From IMG/VR virus record IMGVR_UViG_3300025127_000061, positions 1-51,245 of that record: a DNA stretch of 51,245 bases; one strand, written 5' to 3'. The translations under genes and the position numbers were made by a program. Every line of letters starts with the position of its first letter. Position 1 is the stretch's first letter. The notes below the pieces were generated by a model. That model was not told where the DNA came from and did no database searches. It worked only from the letters and a program-made list of their open reading frames with translations. Below, in pieces: positions 40,101-49,235 of the stretch. The DNA is from a virus.

Positions 40101-43100
40101 CTCTCGGAGCTAGAAACGTTAAGAAAATACTTGCTCAAACCAAGCAAGACTACGGAAACAGACCTATCTCCGAACAACAAGAAGAGGCCATCATTAGTGT
40201 GCTCGTAAACTACGCTAATGACTCATCTAGCTTCAAGGGGGTAGAGAACAGAATCATTAAGGCAATCAACAAGATTGCAAAGTCCTTTGGATTCAAGAAG
40301 AACATCATCTCTGGTAAGGAGGGGCTGTTCAAGCTTGCCGAGAAGTTTAAGGAAGCCTCAGAGGGCGTAGAGACAGAGGTGGCCGTAGAAGACGCCCCAA
40401 CTGCAGAAGCACCTGCTGCTGAGGAAGCGCCTGCTGCTGAAGAAGCTCCAGCGCAAGAGGAGGCGACTCAGGAGAAAGAGCCAGTCTCGAAGAAGCGAGT
40501 TGCTTTGGATCAAGACAAGACCGACAGGTTCTATAACAGAATACTTAGCAACATAAAGGGTCTCGCGTCAAATGCTGACATCGACGTTATGGACACTGCT
40601 AACTCGGAGCCAGCACCGAGAGATGGAAACGTAAGGGCTGGAAGAACGCTTAGGGGACTTATGATGCGCGGCGAAAGAATTTTCGCTGAATACGAAAACG
40701 ACATAACGGCTCAGGAGCTTGCCAGTGGTGAGCGAGAAGAAGGCATCTTCTATTACGACGGGGTTCACGGGCGTAAAACAGGACCAACTGGCAAGATAAC
40801 AGGGCCTAAGTTTCAGAAGAGAAACTGGGAGACGGCTAACCACGGCCCAGATGTCACCCCAGGCATGATCGGTGGATACCAAGTGACCACAAAATCTGAC
40901 GGCAAGGGTGGCTACGTATACGAGGTGTTTATGGCTTCGGATGCAGATGGAAAGATGGGTCAAAAAATGGCCACTAGCAGCACGGTTGTGGTTGTCCCTA
41001 GCACATCAGAAAACAACTTTGACGGATCAAGAACTGGAAGTCTAGAGCAGTTCCAAGAAGCTGTTAGGAGGGAAAAAGCAGAAAGAGATAAGATTTTTGC
41101 AGACCCAAAGTCTACAAGTAAGGCCAAACGAGGCGCGAACCTAAAACTTCAGGAAATCGAAGCCGCTAGGGATGTTGTTCTTCAGGTTCAAGAAACCATC
41201 AAGAACCCATCTAAAGCCGCTGAAGGAAGAAAGAAGATAGAGGACCACGCCAACGAAGTAGCAAGAAGAGTTTCTAGAATCTTGGGGCCTGACACAAGGT
41301 TTGAGTCTGAATATGCTGCGGCCACCACTAGCTTTAACTTGAGGCCACCTACAACTGATCAGAAGGTTGAGGCCTTTTTGACGTTCTTGAACAAATCATC
41401 ATTCTGGGGATGGGGAGAGGGCAAGAACCTTGGAGACCGTCCCCATGCTGGAGACGTTCTGAGAAAAGAACTTGCGAAGGAAATTGAGGCTGAAAGGTCA
41501 AAGGACGTTGGAACTGTCGCGCAGGAGATAGATGCAGACGAAACCCTCAATAAAGAGCAAAAGCAAAAATCTCTTGAGGAGATAACTACGGAGCTCTTGG
41601 GTGATACCGAGGGCATATCTACGCCAGAGGGTGATGCACTTGATCAAGCGGAAGACATCGGCGCGATGGAGGGTCGCATGTCTATTAGAAGAAAGAAGGA
41701 GTTCGATTACCTGAAGGACACTGAAATTTTCTACGAGAGTCACCCATATCTCTCGCCTGGTCAGAGTCAGATTGTTAGCGGAAGATACACCTCATTTAGA
41801 GTCGATAGATCTATCAAAGTAAACGACTACTTTCACTTCAGAAACTGGTACAACAAGACTACGGGCAACCAAAGAGCCGACAGGATTCAAAACATGTACT
41901 TCATTAAGGACGGAAAGAAGTACAAGGTGAAGCCGCCACGTCCGAAGGTTGACAAAAATGGCAAGCCAGTGTATATGGAGGTCCCATTGACGCCTCAGCA
42001 AAGAAGGCGTCAAGAAGGCTTCGAGAGACAGGATGAAGCTATGGATCTCAGAAAGCAGGCAGCTGCGATAAGAGACGAAAGCAGAGTTTTGCTCAGACAA
42101 CTGCCTTGGCGAGGATTTGTAAACGGAGCGGTGTTTGAGCCTGGAGAGAGGCTTACCGTAGAGGGCGGAAGAGTCTCTGCTGATGTGGACTACAGGCTTG
42201 CAGTTATAGGCAAGAAGAACCTTGAGGCTGCCCTTCAGATGGGGCTTACCAAGGAGGATATACAGAAGCGGTTTGATGATAGTGGAAGGACGCTTCGTTA
42301 CCTGAGTAGATCACAAGATGGAGACCTTGTCAATGCCTCTGGTCTTAAGCTCGCGGATGACGCAGGAGACGGAGACAACGTTGGTATGTTTTCTGTTCGG
42401 TCTCAGTTAGAACTGGAAAAGGCAAAGACTCCGTTCAAGGCGATCACAGATTCAGTCAGGAGCTTCTTCGGAAAGACAGAGGAAGGTAGCATTGACGACC
42501 TTATGGATGTGTTCACCATTGTCATGGGTTATGACAGAACAGGAAAGAGAAGGCAAGGCATCACATCTGGGATTGTGGCGCTCCTTGGGCTTGAGGATCA
42601 GGACGTTGTGTCAACACACGTTGACGTGGCTACGGCACAAAAAATAGTGACAAGGTTTAAGAACAACGCTATAGCACAATACAAAAAGACAAAGAAGACT
42701 TCTGGAGAGTTTGCTATAGGTTTCTCTAGTCTTGATCCAAACGCAACCCTTGGCAACCCAGATGTATTCATCCAATACATGGAGGGGGTGAAGAAACTGG
42801 TTGAAAGCGGGGAAATAAGTCCAACTGAGTTTTTGTCAAACAGAACTGGCATTGGACTAAGTGCAACTTCAATTCCTAGCTTGAGGTACGCACTGCAGCA
42901 GGAGGCAAATAACGGCAACGCGACAGCGGCAGCTGTTCTTAACGACATCATCCTTGACGTTGATGGATCTGTCAAGTATTTTGTTCGAGAGGATGTGATG
43001 ACAAAAGATCATGTGTTGACGATGATTGACGCATTGAGCAAGCATCACAAAAACTTCCCAGATTCATTTAGCTCAAGAAAGAAAATGTTTTCAGCTAACC

Positions 43101-46100
43101 TGACTCACAGGTGGCTTAATAGCTTGGGGGCACCAGGTGCCGACATGAAATTTGAAGACAGAGTTTCAAACTATTATAACGACTCTGCCTTGGATGGCGC
43201 CGAGTCAGCTACACTTACATCTTACAGAAAGTTCCCCTATGAACTTGAGGTTGTTGTTGAGCCTGATGCTAACGGAGAAGGGGGTGTATTTAACTTGAAG
43301 GGCATTGAGGTCAAGGGAGATCCATCACTTGGCTTCGGGGGCATGATCGTTGCATCAAATCCTTCAAAGATGAAGCACATGAGAAAGCTTTATCGGCTTG
43401 AGGACATAGACCCAGACTACAAGTTTAAGTCAGAGGTGGTTGGAGCGAAGAAGAGGCGGGATGATGCCAGATCCCCAAGGGATAGAGCCCTCGATGCAAA
43501 CAAGTACAGCCTTTACGAATTCAACCAAGAGGCGCAGGATGTAGACATCTCAGACAAGTCTGATGGGGGAAGGTCCTCTGTCAGAAGACGTGGAGGCTTT
43601 AGAACCGTCAGAACGGATCAGGGCAACTGGCAGATGCGAGAGCTCAATGGATTCCAGACGTGGAGAAATAAGTGGCTCAAAAGACTTCAAGACAAGTACA
43701 TTGACGTGTTCCAACTCCAGGAAGATGTCGAGGCAGCTAGAGGCAGAAGAGCTGCGGATCAAGACTTCAGAATGGCTGAAGAGCTCATGTACGGTAAGGC
43801 GGCTGAAGATCTCAATAAGCTTGACGAAAAGGTCGATAAGCTCACTGAGTTGATGAAGGAGAAAGGCTTCACGGTTCAGGAGATTTCCGACTACATCTAC
43901 GCCCTCCACGCCAAGGAGAGAAACGCTCTGATTGCCGAAAGAACAGAAGGGGAAGAGACAGAGGGTTCAGGTATGAGCAACGCTAGAGCTGACGAAATCA
44001 TTGCTTCGTTCCAAAACAAGCAAGAAGACGTCAGAGAGATACTTGATATAATTAGAGACATCCAGCAAGACACCAGAGACACTATGGTCAAGTTTGGGCT
44101 TGAGTCTCAGGAGACTATTGACGCCTTTGAAGCGCAGTTTGAGAACTACGTTCCTTTGTCTGGCATTGCCATTGACGAAGAGACGTCTGTGACTTCTGCT
44201 TACCCAACAGGTGGGGCAGGCATGTCCGTACACGGGCCTACAACCAAGAGAGCTGAGGGTAGAAAGAGTGAGGCCACAAACATCCTTGCTCAGATCATTG
44301 CTCAGAACTCATCTGTACACATCAAGGCAAGAACAAACGAGGCGCTGCAGGCGCTGCACAACCTCGTCGAAGACAACCCTAACAAGAATGTATGGGCCAT
44401 CCTCGACGGCAAGAACGTCAACTCACAAGACCCGCACATTGTGTCGGTTCGGGTCAATGGAGAGCAGAAGTACATAAGATTCAAGGATGCCAGCTACGCT
44501 GAGACCCTTAGAAACATGAACATGCCTCAGACATCGTTCTTCGTGAAGATGCTTAGGGCACCTTCAAACTGGCTTAGAAGATCATTCACCACTCTGAACC
44601 CAGAGTTTATGATCTCCAACTTCTCTCGTGATATCCAAGCAGCCATGTTTAATGCAGCTGCTGAGGCTGACATTGAGGGAGGCCTTATTGAAGGCAAGGG
44701 GATTGTTGCTGAAATGCTTAAGTTGACACCAAAGACTCTTAAGGTATTGATGAGGGCTGAAAGTCCAAAAGCGATGAAGACTCTATTTGCTGAGAATCCA
44801 GAGCTTGAGAGATACTATCAGGACTTCAAGGACGATGGTGGTAAGACTGGATGGAGCTATGCAAAGCCACTCGACCAAATCGCAGCTGATCTGGAGAAGA
44901 AGTCGTCAGACAAGAACGCTCTTCAAAACGTGCTCGGCAAGGCAGAGAACTTTGCTCAGGTTGTGGAAGGATACAACGATGCGTTTGAGAACAGCATCAG
45001 ACTCTCCGCATACATTGCGGCTAGAAAGAATGGGGTCAGTAGAGAGAAGGCAGCTCAGATGGCCAAGAACATTACCGTGAACTTCAACAAGTCGGGTGAG
45101 TACGGTCAGCTCCTCAACTCTGTATACCTTTTCTTCAACGCATCGGTTCAGGGTTCGTTTAGACTGGGCAGGTCATTGCTTACCATGAAGCCGCCGACAT
45201 ACCCAGACGGCACTCAGAGAGCGTTTAAGGACAGGTTCAACAACGCTCAGAAGATGGCAGCAGCGCTTACCGTATTTAGCGGCATGGCGGCTATGCTTGC
45301 TCTGGCGATGTCTGACGAAGATGAGGATGGTGAGTTGTACTACAACAAGATCCCTGATTACATCAAGGAGAGAAACCTCATTTTCATGCGCCCCAACGGA
45401 AAGGACTATTTCAAGATTCCTCTCCCATACGGATTCAGCATGTTTTCAAACCTCGGAACGGCGGCTGTTGAGGTGGGGGCTGGGCACAAGGAGATAGACA
45501 CTGCAATGATGCAAATGGTATCATCGTTTATGAACTCCTTCTCTCCGATCTCATTTGGTCAGTCAAAGGACCTGTTCACAAAGGCTGGTAAGTCTGCCGT
45601 TCCAACGGTGTTCAAGCCTCTCGTGGATGTAATGACAAACGAAACATACTTCGGGGGCCCTGTATACTCTGAGAACCTTCCTTATGGCTTGCAGAGACCA
45701 GAGTCTTCTCTGTCGTTTAGATCTCCAGAGTCAGTAAAGTCATTCTTCAGGTGGATGAATGAAGCTACAGGTGGATCGGTAGACGTTAAGGGTGACCTTG
45801 ACTTCAACCCAGACAAGATGTACTACATCTTTGAGTATTTCATCGGGGGTGCTGGTAAGTTTGTGACTAGAACGGGGGAGGTTGCAAGAGGACTTGCTGC
45901 CAAGGTTGAAGACAATGACTTCAGGATTGATGCCAACGATGTTCCGTTTGCTAGAATCCTCTATGGACAGCCATCTAAGTATATGGACATGGAGGACTAC
46001 AGATCTCGTAGGCAGGAGATTATGCAGCTTAGCAAGGAGCTGAAAAACAACCCAAGAGCAGATAAGCCTGAGAGATACATAGGTGTCAGGAAACTCAACA

Positions 46101-46273
46101 ACATCCTCAAGAAGCTGGACAAGAATCTAGAGGCACTCAGGAATGCCAAGAGAAGAGCCCTAGACATAGAGGATTACACTCAGAGAATGATTAGAATCCA
46201 AGAGATTCAAGACAAAGAGAGAAAGATCGTGATGCAATTCAACAAGTACTATGAGCAAATCAGAAAGGACTAA
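37193..46273 (+). CDS. Giant polyvalent ejection protein (3026 aa)
   Basis: Single 9-kb frame. ATG 37193 (MIDQNENNPPVEVGTTPQQP) is used over GTG 37190. In order: acidic helical N-terminus; Ala/Gly-rich hydrophobic segments about residues 300-320 and 400-500; a zincin-like segment YYNPKTNEIHLSPL ... VMEEFGHMVL (about 920-945) where the first His of HExxH-type motifs is Glu; long helical middle; and a C-terminal region (NPEFMISNFSRDIQAAMFN, then KNITVNFNKSGEYGQLLNSV, then hydrophobic ALTVFSGMAAMLALAM) resembling large polyvalent protein-associated domain LPD38. Such proteins are packaged and injected with DNA. The assembly role is inferred. Confidence 0.8.
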   Translation: MIDQNENNPPVEVGTTPQQPNQQDPTAYVPPHTQQEYFDAFSALGMTDKQKMNLLNAQGFDPDSSYNMIMDDYNTKREEMLANIDRLEKLEEESKKKESTSASGAEGFESGGTDFGEQAFGQDVAVADPRNILQGDADESLMSAYEFSKRAQELRELARQEQDQARQNEIMAEARELSAQAHVFNRKAADSMNQVFEFNDSDMRINAESDVDANFMMREMARRGFEEDARIKRDFGFLGIENEAQFEEFKMLGGFETNEMVGMFGRQLDYDDIKEGQWDGSTGLERLWDNAYTTFGAGVTGAAAGLSDILGGVFGVDSDDNSIAKYYRAKTNQLNIKNQNSRIKGMEELGISSDYHNMGVLDTAQAAFSDSTALKKFISVDLPDTIGMVFGEAAIFMGTRGIGRSGMLADRLARSGKIFGKGAEALTVGQSMLSAGAQSLAPTLLSYIPRSYEGFRERHPDSPQSQALFFGTLGGVAEGMMNALMLGAGRGSVAAIQRPFNKAGTRAAIQKEVRKAVGQKSGSPFLADMGAEGLEEGFVAYTEQLLNALSDVSNGKKPEDLNMHAVLDAAFVGLLGGSGPATLSAAASGMSHSGNMKQAQNRADVTRRLRYAYESETDPKKKAFLRTRYAESLKKLKNVKDKDVALYESLDQNQVDELMGVHQEIAQISSDLQKGEYINGAKITKEEKDAMKGRLESLFTRKAEIEMEAEAKAFKDSVPDSISVPDAENQDAPAKERTVEKVEKKSHENIPEAPEAAPADVQQQEGQLSMFDENTMDDMVQRKEDPKATAESPTAEAETTDTEMVSDEPAKQAKKETETAEEAEVQEDAFELDLAAGQKFNLKDTKIVGEGAGQVPLQVAATVNRMTKSFGKALSAAGAKLKAHRTMESFNNIDPRIKQQNGYLEKTDADGQVVAYYNPKTNEIHLSPLVDSMDVMEEFGHMVLKPMIGKNAAAREALYKEMEEIAKGKSLGARNVKKILAQTKQDYGNRPISEQQEEAIISVLVNYANDSSSFKGVENRIIKAINKIAKSFGFKKNIISGKEGLFKLAEKFKEASEGVETEVAVEDAPTAEAPAAEEAPAAEEAPAQEEATQEKEPVSKKRVALDQDKTDRFYNRILSNIKGLASNADIDVMDTANSEPAPRDGNVRAGRTLRGLMMRGERIFAEYENDITAQELASGEREEGIFYYDGVHGRKTGPTGKITGPKFQKRNWETANHGPDVTPGMIGGYQVTTKSDGKGGYVYEVFMASDADGKMGQKMATSSTVVVVPSTSENNFDGSRTGSLEQFQEAVRREKAERDKIFADPKSTSKAKRGANLKLQEIEAARDVVLQVQETIKNPSKAAEGRKKIEDHANEVARRVSRILGPDTRFESEYAAATTSFNLRPPTTDQKVEAFLTFLNKSSFWGWGEGKNLGDRPHAGDVLRKELAKEIEAERSKDVGTVAQEIDADETLNKEQKQKSLEEITTELLGDTEGISTPEGDALDQAEDIGAMEGRMSIRRKKEFDYLKDTEIFYESHPYLSPGQSQIVSGRYTSFRVDRSIKVNDYFHFRNWYNKTTGNQRADRIQNMYFIKDGKKYKVKPPRPKVDKNGKPVYMEVPLTPQQRRRQEGFERQDEAMDLRKQAAAIRDESRVLLRQLPWRGFVNGAVFEPGERLTVEGGRVSADVDYRLAVIGKKNLEAALQMGLTKEDIQKRFDDSGRTLRYLSRSQDGDLVNASGLKLADDAGDGDNVGMFSVRSQLELEKAKTPFKAITDSVRSFFGKTEEGSIDDLMDVFTIVMGYDRTGKRRQGITSGIVALLGLEDQDVVSTHVDVATAQKIVTRFKNNAIAQYKKTKKTSGEFAIGFSSLDPNATLGNPDVFIQYMEGVKKLVESGEISPTEFLSNRTGIGLSATSIPSLRYALQQEANNGNATAAAVLNDIILDVDGSVKYFVREDVMTKDHVLTMIDALSKHHKNFPDSFSSRKKMFSANLTHRWLNSLGAPGADMKFEDRVSNYYNDSALDGAESATLTSYRKFPYELEVVVEPDANGEGGVFNLKGIEVKGDPSLGFGGMIVASNPSKMKHMRKLYRLEDIDPDYKFKSEVVGAKKRRDDARSPRDRALDANKYSLYEFNQEAQDVDISDKSDGGRSSVRRRGGFRTVRTDQGNWQMRELNGFQTWRNKWLKRLQDKYIDVFQLQEDVEAARGRRAADQDFRMAEELMYGKAAEDLNKLDEKVDKLTELMKEKGFTVQEISDYIYALHAKERNALIAERTEGEETEGSGMSNARADEIIASFQNKQEDVREILDIIRDIQQDTRDTMVKFGLESQETIDAFEAQFENYVPLSGIAIDEETSVTSAYPTGGAGMSVHGPTTKRAEGRKSEATNILAQIIAQNSSVHIKARTNEALQALHNLVEDNPNKNVWAILDGKNVNSQDPHIVSVRVNGEQKYIRFKDASYAETLRNMNMPQTSFFVKMLRAPSNWLRRSFTTLNPEFMISNFSRDIQAAMFNAAAEADIEGGLIEGKGIVAEMLKLTPKTLKVLMRAESPKAMKTLFAENPELERYYQDFKDDGGKTGWSYAKPLDQIAADLEKKSSDKNALQNVLGKAENFAQVVEGYNDAFENSIRLSAYIAARKNGVSREKAAQMAKNITVNFNKSGEYGQLLNSVYLFFNASVQGSFRLGRSLLTMKPPTYPDGTQRAFKDRFNNAQKMAAALTVFSGMAAMLALAMSDEDEDGELYYNKIPDYIKERNLIFMRPNGKDYFKIPLPYGFSMFSNLGTAAVEVGAGHKEIDTAMMQMVSSFMNSFSPISFGQSKDLFTKAGKSAVPTVFKPLVDVMTNETYFGGPVYSENLPYGLQRPESSLSFRSPESVKSFFRWMNEATGGSVDVKGDLDFNPDKMYYIFEYFIGGAGKFVTRTGEVARGLAAKVEDNDFRIDANDVPFARILYGQPSKYMDMEDYRSRRQEIMQLSKELKNNPRADKPERYIGVRKLNNILKKLDKNLEALRNAKRRALDIEDYTQRMIRIQEIQDKERKIVMQFNKYYEQIRKD

Positions 46274-46694
46274 AATAAAAGACACAGGACTGGGCAAGTG
46301 GCTTAAGTCAAAAGCGCCAAACGTCCTTGAGACTGTGGGTGATCTGCTGCCAGATCAAGGTGCCTTGGGCGTGGTGAAGAACCTTTTGGATAAAGAGCCA
46401 GACATAGATCCAGCCGAGGCCAAAGCTATGCTTGATGCAGAGGTTCAGTTCCAAAACAACGTAAGCGAAAGATGGAAGGCTGACATGGGTAGCGACGTAA
46501 AGCTCGCAAAGCTGATCAGACCAGTGACTTTGATCGTCCTTATGAGCATGTTTATGGTGACCATGGTAGCTGATAGCATGGATAACTGGCCATTTAACGT
46601 CAAGGATTCATACGTATCTTTGCTGGAGATCTTAATGCTAACAGCATTTGGTGCATATTTCGCAGGTAGAACTATTGAAAAAGCAAAAAAATAA
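46251..46694 (+). CDS. Holin-like protein (3-TM holin family)
   Basis: 147 aa, overlapping the end of the giant gene by 23 nt. An amphipathic N-terminal half precedes hydrophobic segments LIRPVTLIVLMSMFMVTMVA and SLLEILMLTAFGAYFAGRTI, ending in a basic tail. The spacing and the LTAFGAYFAGRT pattern match the 3-TM holin family I know. It would open the inner membrane for the endolysin at 4966. A third segment is weak. Confidence 0.72.
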   Translation: MSKSERTKIKDTGLGKWLKSKAPNVLETVGDLLPDQGALGVVKNLLDKEPDIDPAEAKAMLDAEVQFQNNVSERWKADMGSDVKLAKLIRPVTLIVLMSMFMVTMVADSMDNWPFNVKDSYVSLLEILMLTAFGAYFAGRTIEKAKK

Positions 46695-46695
46695 T

Positions 46696-46827
46696 ATGGA
46701 AGAGGACTTCGACGACATCAGCTTTTTGGATCAAGACAAACTCAAGGAGCAAGAGAAGAAGATTGAAGACGGTGAAATCACCTGCAACATTGACAATCCA
46801 GAAGATTGCGAGTCATGCAGCGGCTGA
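46696..46827 (+). CDS. Small acidic Cys-containing protein (43 aa)
   Basis: Reads MEEDFDDISFLDQDKLKEQE, then KKIEDGEITCNIDNPEDCES, then CSG. It is very acidic with three Cys in the last 14 residues and has no signal peptide. It starts 1 nt after the holin stop and overlaps the exported-protein start by 13 nt. The function is unknown; it could bind metal. Confidence 0.6.
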   Translation: MEEDFDDISFLDQDKLKEQEKKIEDGEITCNIDNPEDCESCSG

Positions 46828-49235
46828 TATCCGTGCTTTTTCTTTTACCTTTTTTTGCATCGGCACAGATAGGTTGGGTAAATCTTGAGTTTCAGACCGA
46901 CGGATACGGAGGAGAGAGCACTTGGGAAATTTACATGGTCGGCTCTGACAGCGTTTACGCTGCAGGTGGCCCATACCCAAACAACTCATACAATCAACAG
47001 CTAGTAACTATACCAGCAGGGGAGTACAACCTCGTGGTAAATGATGCTTTTGGAGACGGTATATGCTGTGAATTTGGTGAGGGGTGGTTTGGTGTTGAAA
47101 ACACCTGTGGCACAAGCACATACGTTTACGATTTTGCTGCGGCTCAAATCACGGTTCCTTTTAACGTCTTGCCCTGTCCTCCCCCAGTTTACGGCTGCAT
47201 GGACGCAGAGGCAAACAACTATGACCCACAAGCGTACTTCGACGGCAACAACTGTCTATATGACGTTACGTTCAGGCTGGATCTTAATGGACCGCATCCG
47301 CCTGAGATAGACATTCCAGAGGTAAACTCATCAGCGAACGCATGGTGCGGAAGTTGCTGGGCCATGTCTGATGAAGACGGAAATGGGGTTTGGGATTTGA
47401 CGGTAGAGATGCCAGAGGGTCAACACCTTTGGAAGTTCTCTGCAGACGAGTGGGAGGTTCAGGAGTTGCCAGTAGGCGTTTCTGAATCTCCTTGTTTTTT
47501 GTTCGATGAGTTTGGATATGTAAACAGAACCATCAACGTGCAGAGTCACATGGTACTGCCTCCCTTTTGTTGGGAAAGCTGCCTACCATGCGGAGCTGTC
47601 CCTGGTTGCACCAATCCCAACGCAGATAACTGGAGTCCTTGGGCAAACTTTGACAACGGATCATGCACTGGCCTCGGAGCTGACTGTCAGCCATGGGAAA
47701 CAGAAATCACCACCGTTCTTATTTTGGATAACTACCCAGAAGAGACCGCGTTTAATGTTTACAATGTTACGTCAGGAGAACAGCTCTTGGATGTTTCTAT
47801 CGGAAACATATCGGAGTCAATCATTGGGGTTCCGTTTGCGTTCCCTACGTGCGTCACGACTGGAGATGTAGTCGAGGTAGAGATATCTGACAGCTACGGT
47901 GACGGCCTTGGAGCTTCTCAGTGGGGCGGTCAAGACGGAGACGTATTTGTGATCGCTTGTGGAGACACTTTGTGGGAACTGCCTGAGCCTGACTTCGGAT
48001 ACAGCGTGTTCACGGAGTTTACTGCGCCTCTATGTCTTGATGTTGAAGATGTTGTTGGCTGTGGCAATCCAGACTACATAGAATACAACCCCGACGCCAC
48101 TATATTTCTAGAAGCTCTGTGTCAAACCCCAGTCGTTTTTGGGTGCACAGATGACTCATATTTTAACTACGACTCGCTGGCAAACACAGATGATGCAGTA
48201 GATTCTTGCTTCTACACACTGACCATTACTGACGGGGTGGGCGATGGGTGGTTTGGTAGCTGGCTTGGCATCTATCAAGATGGGTGGACATCTCCACAAT
48301 ACAAGATGGGGCCAAACGACGGAACAGAGGAGTCCTTTGACGTGTATCTGTCATCAGAAGAGGAGATAGAGCTGTTCTTCTTTACAACCCCTCAGTCTCA
48401 GAACCAAGTCGATCAATGCGGCTTCATGCTCGTAGGTCCTACGGGCGACACTCTTATTGACATTTCGCAGTGGAATGTGACTCCGTTTCCAAACACATAC
48501 ACAACGACACCTTACTGCGGTAACAGCTGCGTTCCTTTTGTGTACGGATGCACAGATGAGACTGCACAGAACTACATGGAGAGTGCTAACGCAGAGGACA
48601 ACAGTTGTTATTACAGTGCTGGCTGCACCCAGGCGGGATACCTGGAATACTACACACAAGGGTACGATGCCGATTACGATGACGGAAGCTGCATCACACT
48701 GGCTGTATTTGGGTGCACCGACCCTGACGCCTTGAACTACGATCCTGAAGCCAACGTAGACATAGACTCATGCGTCCCTGTGATTGAGGGCTGCATGGAC
48801 ATTGACGCATATAACTACAATGAAGAGGCCAACACGTCTACAGACGACTGCGTGTACGACGCTGGATGCGTGACTGGGCCTGGGTCACCATACTGGGCCA
48901 ACGACTACTGCTACTCTTGGGTGATCGAGGTTGACCCATACTGCTGTGAGACAGCATGGGATGCGGTATGTGAAGAGATGTACGACTACTGCGGAGAGGG
49001 TGTGACATCTGTAGAGACAATGGTGAGGTCAGCGCTTCATTTCTTTCCAAACCCAACATCAGGGCTGGTAAACATTCAGGCCCCTATAGGGACGATAATT
49101 ACGTTGTTTGACGCAAGAGGTAGAGTTGTTGAAACAACCACGGGCAGCACGGTTGAGCTCCCCTCTCCTGGGCCGTATGTAATCATGGCTAACTACAAAG
49201 GCAGAATTAAAAGAGAAACAGTCATAAAGCAATGA
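46815..49235 (+). CDS. Secreted Cys-rich repeat protein with T9SS type A sorting domain
   Basis: 806 aa from ATG 46815 (MQRLISVLFLLPFFASAQ is a clear Sec signal peptide). Two or three beta domains carry aromatic GDGxxC-type loops (NDAFGDGICCEFGEGWFG). At least eight short Cys repeats then follow, such as GCTDPDALNYDPEANVDIDS and GCTDETAQNYMESANAEDNS, with Asp/Asn spacing that would suit calcium. The last ~70 residues (FFPNPTSGLVNIQ, then ITLFDARGRVVETT) are the C-terminal sorting domain read by the type IX secretion system. The product should be exported across the host outer membrane. It is coupled to the barrel gene downstream (ATGA). Confidence 0.88.
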   Translation: MQRLISVLFLLPFFASAQIGWVNLEFQTDGYGGESTWEIYMVGSDSVYAAGGPYPNNSYNQQLVTIPAGEYNLVVNDAFGDGICCEFGEGWFGVENTCGTSTYVYDFAAAQITVPFNVLPCPPPVYGCMDAEANNYDPQAYFDGNNCLYDVTFRLDLNGPHPPEIDIPEVNSSANAWCGSCWAMSDEDGNGVWDLTVEMPEGQHLWKFSADEWEVQELPVGVSESPCFLFDEFGYVNRTINVQSHMVLPPFCWESCLPCGAVPGCTNPNADNWSPWANFDNGSCTGLGADCQPWETEITTVLILDNYPEETAFNVYNVTSGEQLLDVSIGNISESIIGVPFAFPTCVTTGDVVEVEISDSYGDGLGASQWGGQDGDVFVIACGDTLWELPEPDFGYSVFTEFTAPLCLDVEDVVGCGNPDYIEYNPDATIFLEALCQTPVVFGCTDDSYFNYDSLANTDDAVDSCFYTLTITDGVGDGWFGSWLGIYQDGWTSPQYKMGPNDGTEESFDVYLSSEEEIELFFFTTPQSQNQVDQCGFMLVGPTGDTLIDISQWNVTPFPNTYTTTPYCGNSCVPFVYGCTDETAQNYMESANAEDNSCYYSAGCTQAGYLEYYTQGYDADYDDGSCITLAVFGCTDPDALNYDPEANVDIDSCVPVIEGCMDIDAYNYNEEANTSTDDCVYDAGCVTGPGSPYWANDYCYSWVIEVDPYCCETAWDAVCEEMYDYCGEGVTSVETMVRSALHFFPNPTSGLVNIQAPIGTIITLFDARGRVVETTTGSTVELPSPGPYVIMANYKGRIKRETVIKQ

